Shown here in pieces: positions 53,343 through 62,149 of a stretch of 64,000 nucleotides of DNA. The notes under the pieces are model-generated. The model was given only the letters and a program-made list of their open reading frames with translations, was not told the origin of the DNA and ran no database searches. Position 1 is the stretch's first letter. Every line of letters begins with the position of its first letter. Source of the stretch: Henriciella litoralis (GTDB lineage: Bacteria > Pseudomonadota > Alphaproteobacteria > Caulobacterales > Hyphomonadaceae); assembly GCF_002088935.1 (NCBI RefSeq), contig NZ_NCSS01000004.1:248001-312000 (forward strand), written 5' to 3'. The translations under genes and the position numbers were made by a program.

Positions 53343-53765
53343 ATGCCAGCCGTCCAGCCCAATACCGAACAGATGACCCGCTTCGCCAAGGATGAGCATG
53401 ACGGCCCGATCGTCATGATCAATTTGCTGAAATTCAAGGATAAGGCCGAGTACAAGCCAGATGAGCCCGAGGCGAAGGAAAACCTGACGGGCGAGGAGGC
53501 CTATAACCGTTATGGCCAAGGCCTGGTCGAGCTGGGCAAGGACCCGGAGATTGGCGTGAAACCTATCTTTGCAGGCTCTGGCCATGGCTATCTCATTGGC
53601 GGCGGCGAAGACTGGGACCGGGTGCTGGTCGTGCACTATCCGTCCCGCCAGCACATGCTGCGCATGATGCGCGACCCGCGCTATCAGGCCGCCCACCGCC
53701 ACCGCGAGGCCGGCCTCAAATATCAGGAGCTTTTCGAGACCCACCCGATGGGTCGTGAGAGTTGA
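53343..53765 (+). CDS. DUF1330 family protein
   Basis: The 140-residue protein has PIVMINLLKFKD, then EEAYNRYGQGLVEL, IFAGSGHGYLIGGGEDWDRV and YPSRQHMLRMMRDPRYQAAH. This is the ferredoxin-like alpha/beta dimer fold of DUF1330, related to the antibiotic-biosynthesis monooxygenase fold. The function is unknown. GGGAG lies 7 bases before ATG 53343. It follows the GH15 gene by 42 bases on the same strand, and the next gene begins 25 bases after its stop. Confidence 0.88.
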   Translation: MPAVQPNTEQMTRFAKDEHDGPIVMINLLKFKDKAEYKPDEPEAKENLTGEEAYNRYGQGLVELGKDPEIGVKPIFAGSGHGYLIGGGEDWDRVLVVHYPSRQHMLRMMRDPRYQAAHRHREAGLKYQELFETHPMGRES

Positions 53766-53790
53766 GACAGGCGAAGCAAGGAAAGACCCA

Positions 53791-54525
53791 ATGACACCCT
53801 GGACATTTTTAAAGACCTCACTCGCCGCGCTCGCCCTGACCGCATGCGCCACAGCGCCGGTTCCGGCATCTGGCGGCAGCGACATCGCGCTCAGCCCCGG
53901 CGTCGGCTGGGTCGCCAACAATCCGGAATGGGGCGCAGAAGCCGAAAAGGTCTACGCCCTGGCCAGTGACTATGTCGAAGAGATCGCCGCCACCCGCGAA
54001 CCGAACACATGGGCCGTTGCGCTGGATATCGACGAAACTGTGCTGAACAATGTCGAGTATCAGATCAGACGCGAAGCGGTCGGCGGGGGCTTTACGCCTG
54101 AAAGCTGGCATGCGTGGACGGCTGAGAAGGCTGCGACCCTGGTCCCCGGCGCCAAGCCTTTCCTCGAGAAAGTGAACGCCCTTGGCGGGCACATCGCGCT
54201 GGTGACGAACCGCTCTGATACCGAACAGCTCTGGACGGAAGAAAACCTCGCCGCCGTTGGACTTGAGCGCAATGAGGATTTCCGGGTCCTCCTGACCCGC
54301 GCGCGGCCCGACGGCCCCTCTGACAAGACAGAGCGCTATGAGCTGGTGACCGCCATGCTGGCGGCGCAGGGCTATCCCGGTGTCGAAGTCGTCGCCTATG
54401 TCGGCGACAACCGCAAAGACCGCCCGGAGCCGATCAACCCGGACGACAAGTTCTTCTGCATCAACCAAGGCGAAATGTATGGCACGCCATGCGCGAAACT
54501 TCCGGCGCCTGTAATGGCGCAGTGA
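53791..54525 (+). CDS. Class B-like acid phosphatase, e(P4) lipoprotein family
   Basis: The precursor of about 244 residues has lipobox LTAC (Cys19) and a HAD-type DDDD phosphatase fold. The catalytic Asp79 and Asp81 are in AVALDIDETVLNN. IALVTNRSD is motif II, the conserved basic region is near GPSDKTERYEL, and motif IV is VAYVGDNRKDRPE. Members of the e(P4) family dephosphorylate 5'-nucleotides and NAD fragments outside the cytoplasm so that nucleosides can be taken up. ATG at 53791 with AAGGA upstream is used rather than the longer frame to 53755. Confidence 0.9.
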   Translation: MTPWTFLKTSLAALALTACATAPVPASGGSDIALSPGVGWVANNPEWGAEAEKVYALASDYVEEIAATREPNTWAVALDIDETVLNNVEYQIRREAVGGGFTPESWHAWTAEKAATLVPGAKPFLEKVNALGGHIALVTNRSDTEQLWTEENLAAVGLERNEDFRVLLTRARPDGPSDKTERYELVTAMLAAQGYPGVEVVAYVGDNRKDRPEPINPDDKFFCINQGEMYGTPCAKLPAPVMAQ

Positions 54526-54608
54526 TCAGGGGTTAAAAGGTCCAGGGCGCGCTCGGCTCTCCCTTCGGACGGACGGGATGACGAAGAGATGAGGACGCTG
54601 AAAAAAAG

Positions 54609-55076
54609 CTAGGCTGTCAGCAGGATCTCGCAGATCGCTTCGAGGCCTGCCTTGTCGATCTCGTCGAAGGCGTCAGCCTGTTCGGAATCGACATCCAGCA
54701 CCGCTGCGAGCGTGCCGTCTGCCCTGAACACCGGCACGACGATTTCCGAATTCGTCCGGCTATCGCAGGCAATGTGGCCCGGAAAGGCATGCACGTCGGC
54801 AACGATGAGCGTCTTTTGCTCTGTCGCGCAGGCTCCGCAGACACCTTTTGCGAACGGGATCCGGAGACAGCCGAGCGTGCCCTGATACGGCCCGACGACG
54901 AGCTCATTCGGCTTGTTCGGGTCGACCACGTAAAAGCCCGTCCAGAAATATCGCGGCCGGAACGCCTCTGCCAGAAGGCAGGCGGCTGTCGCATAGCGCG
55001 CTGGCACATAGGTTTCGCCCGCCACCACGCTGGCAATCTCGTCTTTCAGTTCCTTGTAGCGTTCGGCGCGGTCCAT
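54609..55076 (-). CDS. msrC: Free methionine-(R)-sulfoxide reductase (GAF type)
   Basis: The 155-residue GAF-domain enzyme reduces free methionine-R-sulfoxide with thioredoxin. The three family cysteines are in place: LGCLRIPFAKGVCGACATEQ and HIACDSRTNSEIVVPV. YFWTGFYVVDP and AVLDVDSEQADAFDEID also match the family. ATG at 55076 follows AAGGA at 9 bases, so the longer frame to 55106 was rejected. It is transcribed away from the DUF4129 operon, with a shared 150-base promoter region. Confidence 0.95.
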   Translation of the reverse strand: MDRAERYKELKDEIASVVAGETYVPARYATAACLLAEAFRPRYFWTGFYVVDPNKPNELVVGPYQGTLGCLRIPFAKGVCGACATEQKTLIVADVHAFPGHIACDSRTNSEIVVPVFRADGTLAAVLDVDSEQADAFDEIDKAGLEAICEILLTA

Positions 55077-55226
55077 CGCTGTGATCCTTCTGGTTTGCTG
55101 GCGCACATATCGTGGATATGGCCTCTGATCTCAATAGCCCCATGGACGCCGCGCTGCGGCTCTGAAATAGTCATGGTTCTGAGGGATGAAGGGTGGCTTA
55201 GACCACCATGGGACAGGAGGCACTGC

Positions 55227-55973
55227 GTGAGAGGAGCGATCCGGACGATCATCGTCGCCTGGGCCATGCTCCTTGGGCTATGCGCCATCTCTCCGGCCCT
55301 TGCGCAAACCGCACGCGAGACCGACAGCGGCGAGCCGGTCTCTATCGAGGAACTGGTCGAGGACCACACCTCCAATCGCCGCATCCAGTCTGAACGGCCC
55401 GAATTCAAGCCAGACATCCCTGAACGGCAGCCACGACAGCGCAATGGCTTCCTTGAAGCGATCGCGAAATTCTTCGCCTGGGTTTTCCAGACGTTTGGCG
55501 GCCTGCTGAAAATCCTGCTGATCAGCCTTATCGTTGCCGCCGTCTGCTATGCGCTCTGGTACATGTTTGGCGATGTGGCCGCCCTCCAGCTTGGGCGACG
55601 CAAGAAAGATGCGGGGCCTGATATCTCGGTCGTGGAAGACGACCGCCCGTCTGCCGGTGAAGCCACCGCCCTGCTGGAACGCGCCGATGCGCTGGCCGCC
55701 GAGGGGCGCTTTGCCGAGGCGGTCCACCTGTTGCTCTTCCGGTCGATCGAGGATCTGCGCCGCAGCCGGTCCGAGGGCGTGCCCGTCTCGCTGACAGCGC
55801 GGGAAATCCAGTCCCTGTCAGACCTCTCGGCCCGTGCCCGTCAGGCCTTGGCGCCGATCATTCGCATCGTGGAGAACAGCTTTTTTGGCGGTCGCAGCGT
55901 CGACAAGGAGAACTGGACGACAGCGCGGGCCTCCTATGAGCAGTTTGCCTTTGGCGAGGCGAAGGCCGCATGA
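55227..55973 (+). CDS. DUF4129-type membrane protein, first gene of the MoxR operon, GTG start
   Basis: The 248-residue protein has a signal or first membrane helix (IRTIIVAWAMLLGLCAISPA). An acidic/proline-rich linker, a second helix at about residues 92-115 (TFGGLLKILLISLIVAAVCY) and a cytoplasmic C-terminal domain of DUF4129 type (FAEAVHLLLFRSIEDLRRSR, ENWTTARASYEQFAF) follow. GTG at 55227 has AGGAGG 7 bases upstream; the long frame to 54774 is opposite msrC and not real. The next gene overlaps by 4 bases. This gene set probably builds a membrane complex with the MoxR ATPase. Confidence 0.82.
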   Translation: MRGAIRTIIVAWAMLLGLCAISPALAQTARETDSGEPVSIEELVEDHTSNRRIQSERPEFKPDIPERQPRQRNGFLEAIAKFFAWVFQTFGGLLKILLISLIVAAVCYALWYMFGDVAALQLGRRKKDAGPDISVVEDDRPSAGEATALLERADALAAEGRFAEAVHLLLFRSIEDLRRSRSEGVPVSLTAREIQSLSDLSARARQALAPIIRIVENSFFGGRSVDKENWTTARASYEQFAFGEAKAA

Positions 55974-57175
55974 GCGAGCGTCTGCCATCTGCCTCGAACC
56001 CGTTCAGCGGGCGGGTCGTCGCCATCCTGATGGCGGTCGGCGTCATCTCGCTTGCGGGCGTGCTGATCTTGATGGCCTGGTCACCGGATCTCGCCTCGCG
56101 CGACCGGGCCGGGCCGACCCCCTATTCCCGCTCGGCCACGGGCTATTCGGGCCTTGTCGACATGCTGGACGCGCGCGGGCTTCCAACGTCTGTGTCCCGG
56201 CTTGAGGAGACCGTGTCGGCGCGCCAGGGCAGCCTGCTTATTCTCACGCTGCCGACAAATGGGCGCACATTGGACATCAACGAGATTGCGGCTCCGGCGC
56301 TGATCGTGCTGCCGAAATGGGATTATTTTACAAATCCGACCAAGCGGTCCTGGGAGATTTATACCGAGCCTGAATCTGTGGAGATGATCGACGCCAGTCT
56401 CGGCCTCATCGAGGAAGATGCGAGCCTCGAGCGGATCGATGACCCCCGCCAGATCGAGACGCCTTTCGGAACGTTCAGTCCAGACTTTGAAGACCGTTTG
56501 CAGGTCATCCAGTCCGATGCGCTGGTGCCGCTTATCTCCGTGCGCGGCGGCGATCTGGTTGCGCGCGTTCCCGACACGCAGATTTACGTCCTGTCAGACC
56601 CGGACCTCATCAACAATTTCGGTCTTGCCCGGCTGGAGAATGCCCGAGCCGGGATCGGACTGATTGAATATCTCGCCGACGACAGTCGCACGGTGGTGTT
56701 CGACGCCACGCTGCACGGGTTTGAGCGCTCAACCAATCTGCTCAAGATCCTGCTCGACGTGCCTTTCATTGGCGCGACGCTGATCGCGCTGGCCACCATC
56801 CTTCTAATCGGCTGGGCTGCGGCCATCCGCTTTGGCGCGCCCGAACGCGAGACGCGGGCGATCTCATTTGGCAAACAGGCGCTGGCGGACAATTCAGCGG
56901 GCCTCATCGCGATGGCCCGGCGCGAGAAGCGGATGGCGCCCGGCTATCTGGCGCTCAGCCGGCGTGCCCTCTCACGTGAGCTTGGCCTGCCCCGCACACT
57001 GAGTGAGGAGGAATATATCGCCCTGCTCGACCGGATGGGGGCACAGGCGGGCCTCGACCAGTCCTTTTCGGATCACAATCAAAACCTTTCACACGCGGCA
57101 AACTCCCGCGACGACCTCAGACAAAAGGCCCGCGCGCTCTGGCGCTGGCGCAAGGAGATGACACATGGGAACTGA
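55970..57175 (+). CDS. DUF4350 domain membrane protein
   Basis: The 401-residue protein has an N-terminal helix (about 14-37) and a periplasmic DUF4350 domain (about 45-260) opening [21 protein letters not shown] second membrane helix at about 272-290 ([18 protein letters not shown]) and a cytoplasmic tail follow. DUF4350 is related to glutamine-amidotransferase-like folds that have lost catalysis. The gene starts in an ATGA overlap with the DUF4129 gene and overlaps the MoxR gene by 11 bases. Confidence 0.88.
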   Translation: MSERLPSASNPFSGRVVAILMAVGVISLAGVLILMAWSPDLASRDRAGPTPYSRSATGYSGLVDMLDARGLPTSVSRLEETVSARQGSLLILTLPTNGRTLDINEIAAPALIVLPKWDYFTNPTKRSWEIYTEPESVEMIDASLGLIEEDASLERIDDPRQIETPFGTFSPDFEDRLQVIQSDALVPLISVRGGDLVARVPDTQIYVLSDPDLINNFGLARLENARAGIGLIEYLADDSRTVVFDATLHGFERSTNLLKILLDVPFIGATLIALATILLIGWAAAIRFGAPERETRAISFGKQALADNSAGLIAMARREKRMAPGYLALSRRALSRELGLPRTLSEEEYIALLDRMGAQAGLDQSFSDHNQNLSHAANSRDDLRQKARALWRWRKEMTHGN

Positions 57176-58121
57176 TGCCATTCAGGCGCTTGCCGCCAAG
57201 ATACGCGGAGAAGTCGCCAAGGCCGTTATCGGGCAGACCGACACGATTGACCTGATGCTGACCGCGCTCTTCTCGGCCGGTCATATCCTGCTGGAAGGCC
57301 CGCCCGGTACGGCCAAGACGCTGCTTACGCAGTGCTTTGCCTCGGCCATCGATCTTGATTTCGGGCGCATCCAGTTCACGCCGGACCTGATGCCCGGCGA
57401 TGTGATCGGCACGAACCTCTTCAACTTCCAGACCAATGAATTCTCGCTGACCAAAGGGCCGATCTTCACCGACATCCTGCTGGCCGATGAGATCAACCGG
57501 ACGCCGCCAAAGACACAGGCTGCCCTGCTCGAAGCCATGCAGGAGCGGAAGGTCACCATCGATGGCAAGCCACATGCGCTGAATGACCGCTTCATGGTGA
57601 TCGCGACGCAGAACCCGATTGAGCAGCAAGGCACCTATCCCCTGCCTGAAGCCCAGCTTGACCGCTTCCTATTCAAACACGTGCTCGACTATCCAAGCCG
57701 CGAGGAAGAGCTTTCAATCGTGTCCGGTCATGGCAACCGGACCGGCATGCGCACTGCCAAGGCGTTTGGCGTCTCATCTGTCGTGACGGCTGGCGAGCTG
57801 AACGCGGCCGTCGAATCCGTCTCAGCCGTTCAGGTGAAAGAGGATATCGTCGCCTATATCGTGGATATCGTCCGCGCGACGCGAGAAACCGCTGCGCTTG
57901 AAACCGGCGCCAGCCCACGGGCAGCCGCCGCGATTGCCGCGGCTGCACGGGCGCGCGCCGCGCTCGATGGACGTGACTTCGTGATCCCGGATGACGTGAA
58001 ATTCCTCGCCCCACCGGCCTTGCGCCACCGGGTCATCCTGTCGCCTGCCGCCGAGATTGAAGGCCGCAACACCGACGAGACGCTGACCGCCATTATCGAG
58101 CAGACGCCCGCGCCGCGATGA
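57165..58121 (+). CDS. MoxR-family AAA+ ATPase
   Basis: The 318-residue ATPase has Walker A GPPGTAKT (45-52), Walker [15 protein letters not shown] (Asp108, Glu109) and the sensor 1 region [20 protein letters not shown] typical of MoxR. The C-terminal lid includes [19 protein letters not shown]. MoxR proteins act as chaperones for metal or VWA-domain partners, here probably the DUF58 protein. The TGA stop sits in ATGAT (58118-58122), which is repeated at the DUF58 start (58771-58775); the two genes were probably adjacent with an ATGA overlap before the repeat cassette arrived. Confidence 0.95.
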   Translation: MGTDAIQALAAKIRGEVAKAVIGQTDTIDLMLTALFSAGHILLEGPPGTAKTLLTQCFASAIDLDFGRIQFTPDLMPGDVIGTNLFNFQTNEFSLTKGPIFTDILLADEINRTPPKTQAALLEAMQERKVTIDGKPHALNDRFMVIATQNPIEQQGTYPLPEAQLDRFLFKHVLDYPSREEELSIVSGHGNRTGMRTAKAFGVSSVVTAGELNAAVESVSAVQVKEDIVAYIVDIVRATRETAALETGASPRAAAAIAAAARARAALDGRDFVIPDDVKFLAPPALRHRVILSPAAEIEGRNTDETLTAIIEQTPAPR

Positions 58122-58132
58122 TAGGTATTCCC

Positions 58133-58252
58133 GCCCCCTCCGCCCTGCCGGGCACCTCCCCCGCACGCGGGGGAGGAAAGACACACGCCAGCGTCGGGAA
58201 ACCCTCCTCCCCCGTGCACGGGGGAGGTGTCAGCGAAGCTGACGGAGGGGGC
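58133..58252. repeat. Left copy of 120-bp palindromic repeat flanking DUF559
   Basis: The unit begins GCCCCCTCCG and ends CGGAGGGGGC, a perfect 10-bp terminal inverted repeat. Inside are two hairpins: CCTCCCCCGC/GCGGGGGAGG and CCTCCCCCGTG/CACGGGGGAGG. The copy at 58643-58762 has the same orientation and length, with roughly a dozen differences, mostly in the central linker. Confidence 0.93.
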
Positions 58253-58284
58253 CAGTTCAACCTTCCTATCAAGATGGACCGAGC

Positions 58285-58635
58285 ATGCGAAAAGACGCCA
58301 AAATTGCGCAGGCCCGTAGACTGCGAAAATCACTCACTTCAGCCGAGGTGCGCCTGTGGGCGCGTCTTAGGCGGCGGCAGATCGAAGGCTTTCGTTTCCG
58401 CCGTCAGCATCCAATCGGTCCTTACATCGCAGACTTTGCTTGTATCGAGGCTAGACTGGTGGTCGAGGTCGACGGGGCAACACATGGGAGCGACGAGGCG
58501 CTGGCCCGCGATGCACGGCGTTCAGCCTGGCTGGAGGAAGAGGGCTGGCACGTCATCCGTGCGACCAATGTCGAAGTCTACCAAAACCTTGCCGGCGTTC
58601 TGGACGCGGTCCGCAATGCCCTGCTTCGCGGCTGA
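58285..58635 (+). CDS. DUF559 (endonuclease-like) protein inside a repeat-flanked cassette
   Basis: The 116-residue protein has the DUF559 core: KIAQARRLRKSLTSAEVRLW, then FRFRRQHPIGPYIADFACIE and LVVEVDGATHG, and the end EGWHVIRATNVEVYQN. The fold is that of the very-short-patch-repair/PD-(D/E)xK nucleases, and the visible acidic residues (Asp in IADF, Glu and Asp in VEVDG) fit such an active site. The activity is not proven for the family. It lies between two direct copies of a 120-bp palindromic repeat and interrupts the MoxR-DUF58 junction, so it is probably a passenger of the cassette. Confidence 0.88.
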   Translation: MRKDAKIAQARRLRKSLTSAEVRLWARLRRRQIEGFRFRRQHPIGPYIADFACIEARLVVEVDGATHGSDEALARDARRSAWLEEEGWHVIRATNVEVYQNLAGVLDAVRNALLRG

Positions 58636-58642
58636 CCTCGCC

Positions 58643-58762
58643 GCCCCCTCCGCCCTGCCGGGCACCTCCCCCGCACGCGGGGGAGGAAAGCAATCCGCCC
58701 GCGTTGGGAAACCTTCCTCCCCCGTTTACGGGGGAGGTGTCAGCGAAGCTGACGGAGGGGGC
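58643..58762. repeat. Right copy of 120-bp palindromic repeat flanking DUF559
   Basis: Same structure and orientation as 58133-58252. It starts 7 bases after the DUF559 stop and ends 8 bases before the DUF58 start, so its end (GACGGAGGGGGC) supplies the only purine-rich stretch that could serve as ribosome binding site for DUF58. Confidence 0.93.
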
Positions 58763-58770
58763 GAGACGCC

Positions 58771-60084
58771 ATGATCGCACCGACGCTCCGCGCCATCTTC
58801 CTGATGCTGGCGGGCTTGCCCGTGATGCTGTTCATCGCTGTGGCGGCGCCCGGCCTTTGGACGGTCTCGGCCGGTTGGCTGACGGGTGTCCTCGCGCTCA
58901 TGCTGATAGATGCCGCGCTGGTCTCGCGGGCACGCGACCTCAAGATCGACGTGCGCGCCCCGAAGCTGCTCTACATTTCTGCCGAAGACCCGATCGAGAT
59001 CGAATTTCACTTTGCACGCGGGCGTTTACCTCGCGAAGTTGAGACCGAGCTTGAAACCAACGCCCTGATCGAGCCGCCGCGCCGCAAGCTATTGCGCGGC
59101 TTTGCCGACCGCCGCCATACGCTGAGCTTTGACCTTACCCCCATCCGGCGCGGTCCCGGACGGCTGGAGCGGCTCTGGGCGCGTTGGGCCGGGCCGCTCG
59201 GCCTTGTCGCCATCCGCAAGATCGAAACGCTGGACACAGAGATCGCCATCACGCCGAACACGCGCTGGGTGAAGGAAGAGGCGGTGCGCATTTACCAGCG
59301 CGACGCAGATTTCGGCATCAAGATGCAGATAGAGCGCGGGGACGGCTCCGAGTTTGATGCGCTTCGCGAATTTGTCTCCGGCATGGACCGGCGCGCCATC
59401 GACTGGAAACATTCAGCCCGCCACCGCGTCCTGCTCGCCAAGGAATTTCGCACCGAGCGCAACCACAATATCGTCTTCGCCTTCGACACCGGACGGCTGA
59501 TGAGTGAGCCCTTGCGCGGCGTGCCGAAAATCGACCGGGCGATCAATGCTGCGCTGTTGCTCGCCTATGTGTCCCTGCGCGCAGGCGACCGCACCGCCAT
59601 TTTCGGCTTTGACGCCCAGCCCGGCATTGCCTCCAATGTATTGACTGGAACCGGCGCCTTTCCGCATATCCAGCGCCTTGCCGCTGAGCTCGATTATTCG
59701 GCTGAGGACGCGAATTACACACTCGCACTGACATCGCTCGCCTCACGGCTGGAGCGGCGTTCACTGGTCATCCTGTTCACCGATTTCGTCGATACGATCT
59801 CGGCTGAACTGATGCTGGAGAATGTCCGCCGCCTCACCGACAAGCATATCGTGGTCTTCGCCACCTTCGAGGACGAAGCGCTTTCATCCATGATCAATGC
59901 CGAGCCGGACACCGCTGAAGACGTCAGCCGCGCGGTTATCGCCGACACGCTGCTGCAGGAGCGCGAAGTCGTGTTCCGCAAACTCCAGCGGATGGGCGTG
60001 CAGATTGTCGAGACGACGCCTGAACGCTTCGGCTCAGAGCTTGTCTCGCGCTATCTCGACATCAAGCGAAGGGAGCTGCTGTGA
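58771..60084 (+). CDS. DUF58 domain protein
   Basis: The 437-residue protein has two N-terminal membrane helices (about 7-50) and an extracytoplasmic beta region. The DUF58 signature is GDGSEFDALREFVSGMDRRA followed by IDWKHSARH, and a VWA-like fold follows at NIVFAFDTGRLMSEPLRG and LVILFTDFVDT. DUF58 proteins are usual partners of MoxR ATPases. The start is directly behind a repeat cassette. The 3' end overlaps the SpoIIM-like gene by 4 bases (GTGA). Confidence 0.95.
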   Translation: MIAPTLRAIFLMLAGLPVMLFIAVAAPGLWTVSAGWLTGVLALMLIDAALVSRARDLKIDVRAPKLLYISAEDPIEIEFHFARGRLPREVETELETNALIEPPRRKLLRGFADRRHTLSFDLTPIRRGPGRLERLWARWAGPLGLVAIRKIETLDTEIAITPNTRWVKEEAVRIYQRDADFGIKMQIERGDGSEFDALREFVSGMDRRAIDWKHSARHRVLLAKEFRTERNHNIVFAFDTGRLMSEPLRGVPKIDRAINAALLLAYVSLRAGDRTAIFGFDAQPGIASNVLTGTGAFPHIQRLAAELDYSAEDANYTLALTSLASRLERRSLVILFTDFVDTISAELMLENVRRLTDKHIVVFATFEDEALSSMINAEPDTAEDVSRAVIADTLLQEREVVFRKLQRMGVQIVETTPERFGSELVSRYLDIKRRELL

Positions 60085-61076
60085 ACGACCGCGTGATGAA
60101 ATCCTATCGCTTCCGCGAGGAACGCGAAGACGAGTGGGCGAATCTCGACAAGATCGTGACGCGCGCGGAAAAGCGCGGTGTGCGCGCGCTGTCGGATGAG
60201 GACATGCTGGCCCTGCCCCGGCTCTATCGCCAGGCGATCTCATCGCTGTCAGTGGCACGGTCCATCTCGCTCGACCAGAATGTGCTTGCCTATCTCGAGA
60301 CGCTGTGTGCGCGCGCCTACTTCTTCGTTTACGGCACGCGCGCCAGCATGAGCACAAGGATCGCGCAATTCTTCCGGCGAGACTGGCCGCGCGCTGTTTC
60401 GGCCGCAGCGTTGCCGACACTCCTGTCCGCGCTCTGTCTGTTTGGCGGCGCCCTGCTCGCCTTCCTGCTCTGCCTCGATGACATGGAGTGGTTCTGGACG
60501 TTCCACACTGGAGGTGACAGCCGCAATCCGGATGCGAGCTATGAGTATCTCCGCTCGACCCTCTATACGACCGACCAAAGCCTCGCTGACTTACTCGCCG
60601 CCTTCGCCGCGCAGCTTTTCTCGCACAATAGCGCCATCGCGCTATTTGCGTTCGCGCTCGGCTTCTGTTTCGGCATCCCGACGGCCGTTCTGCTGGTCTA
60701 TAACGGCGTTTATCTCGGTAGTTTTTACGCCGTCTTCTGGCAGAAAGGCCTCGGCGCAGAGCTGACGGGCTGGCTGCTCATTCACGGCGTGACAGAGTTA
60801 TTCGCCATCGTGCTGGCTGGCGCGGCTGGCTTCATGATTGGCGGCGCGGCGGCCTTCCCTGGCAAGAAAAGCCGCATGCAATCCATGCGCGACACGGGCA
60901 ATGAAGCGGCCCTCGTCATCATGGGGGCGGTGTTGATGCTGTTCATCGCGGCGCTTCTGGAAGGGTTTGGCCGCCAGCTGATCAATAGTGATGTCGCCCG
61001 CTATGTCATCGCACTCGCCTCGCTTGGCATGTGGCTGGTCTATTTCTACTGGCCACGGCGCAGCGGAGAGACCTGA
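60081..61076 (+). CDS. SpoIIM-like (stage II sporulation protein M family) membrane protein, GTG start
   Basis: The 331-residue protein has a soluble helical N-terminal part (about 1-100) and about five membrane segments. The family features include FFRRDWPRAV, ALFAFALGFCFGIPTAVLLV, YNGVYLGSFYAVFWQKG and the HGVTELFAIVLAGAAGFMIG segment with its conserved His and Glu. In spore formers SpoIIM acts in engulfment; in proteobacteria the name reflects fold only. GTG at 60081 overlaps the DUF58 stop. The stop codon overlaps the start of the RDD gene. Confidence 0.92.
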   Translation: MNDRVMKSYRFREEREDEWANLDKIVTRAEKRGVRALSDEDMLALPRLYRQAISSLSVARSISLDQNVLAYLETLCARAYFFVYGTRASMSTRIAQFFRRDWPRAVSAAALPTLLSALCLFGGALLAFLLCLDDMEWFWTFHTGGDSRNPDASYEYLRSTLYTTDQSLADLLAAFAAQLFSHNSAIALFAFALGFCFGIPTAVLLVYNGVYLGSFYAVFWQKGLGAELTGWLLIHGVTELFAIVLAGAAGFMIGGAAAFPGKKSRMQSMRDTGNEAALVIMGAVLMLFIAALLEGFGRQLINSDVARYVIALASLGMWLVYFYWPRRSGET

Positions 61077-62023
61077 TGGCCAAACGCAAGCCAAAGGATC
61101 AGGCCGCCGCTGAGACCCGCCGCGAGGCGCTACGCCGCCGCGACATCCGCCTGCGGGAGGAAGTGCGCCAATCCAAGCGCATCCGCCCGCTCATTACGCC
61201 TGAAGGGGCCGCGCTCAATCTGAAGATCGCAACGGCCTCAGAACGCGCCGGCGCCTTCCTTCTGGACTTTGCCTTGCTGTTCATGGCGGTGATGATGTCC
61301 GTCTGGCTGATCTCTCTGGCCTTCTCCGAATTCGGGTTTCGTGGCTGGCAGATTGCTGGGTCGATTTCGGCTGTCGTGGTATTCGTGCTGCGGGTTTTCT
61401 ACTTCATCTTCTTCGAGGTCGGCCGAAAGGCAGCGACGCCCGGCAAGCGGGCGCTCGGCCTTCGGGTGGCCGCGCGCGGTGGCGGACGGCTGACGGCGAA
61501 TGCGGTGCTTGCGCGCAACTTCATGCGGGAGCTGGAAGTCTTCCTGCCGCTGACGCTCCTGATCATGACCGCTGAAGACGCCGTCAGTAACTGGATCCGC
61601 CTGATGGCCTTTTGCTGGACGGGCGTCTTCGTGCTGTTCCCGCTGTTTAATCGCGACAAGCTGCGCGTCGGTGACCTGATTGCCGGCACGATCGTGATCC
61701 ATGCGCCAAAGGTGAAGCTGCAGAAGGACATCACATCCGTCTCGCCCCTGCCCGCTGCGAAAGGTTTTGCGTTCACGACGGCGGAGCTGGACGCCTATGG
61801 CATCCATGAGCTTCACGTGCTGGAAGATGTGCTTCGCCAGTCCACCAAGGAGATCAAGGCCCGCGTGGCTGAGCGTATCCGCGCGAAGATCGGGCGTGAG
61901 AAGGCCCCGGAGGAAAGTGATCTTGCCTTCCTCGAAGCCTATTACGGCGCCCTTCGCGGCCGGCTGGAACAGCGCATGCTGTTCGGCGAACGCAAAGCCG
62001 ACAAATTCGACACGGGCCGCTGA
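61076..62023 (+). CDS. RDD family membrane protein, last gene of the MoxR operon
   Basis: The 315-residue protein has a basic, Arg-rich N-terminal stretch (about 1-50) and the RDD helices. ERAGAFLLDFALLFMAVMMS holds the R..D pattern, and GRKAATPGKRALGLRV and FNRDKLRVGDLIAGTIVI hold the other two conserved parts. A charged C-terminal tail of about 90 residues follows. RDD proteins act as ion/proton exchangers in some bacteria; here it closes the operon. ATG at 61076 shares its A with the SpoIIM-like stop codon (TGATG). Confidence 0.93.
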   Translation: MAKRKPKDQAAAETRREALRRRDIRLREEVRQSKRIRPLITPEGAALNLKIATASERAGAFLLDFALLFMAVMMSVWLISLAFSEFGFRGWQIAGSISAVVVFVLRVFYFIFFEVGRKAATPGKRALGLRVAARGGGRLTANAVLARNFMRELEVFLPLTLLIMTAEDAVSNWIRLMAFCWTGVFVLFPLFNRDKLRVGDLIAGTIVIHAPKVKLQKDITSVSPLPAAKGFAFTTAELDAYGIHELHVLEDVLRQSTKEIKARVAERIRAKIGREKAPEESDLAFLEAYYGALRGRLEQRMLFGERKADKFDTGR

Positions 62024-62098
62024 TCAGCTGTTGGTACGCGCCCTCGCACACCTGCATTACAATCTTTTCATTCAGCTATTTCGGGTTGTGAGCCATTT

Positions 62099-62129
62099 TT
62101 GAGAGGCGTAGGCCTGAATCGTGTATTAT
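62099..62129 (+). promoter_or_regulatory. Candidate promoter for the S46 peptidase gene
   Basis: TTGAGA (62099-62104) and TATTAT (62124-62129) lie 19 bases apart and 21 bases before the start codon. The spacing is at the long end, so the assignment is tentative. Confidence 0.35.
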
Positions 62130-62149
62130 AACATTACGGAGGCGTCCCC

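Noticed and set aside
54774..55226. N-terminal extension of the DUF4129 gene
   Set aside because: It runs antisense through msrC, and GTG at 55227 has a strong ribosome binding site directly upstream.
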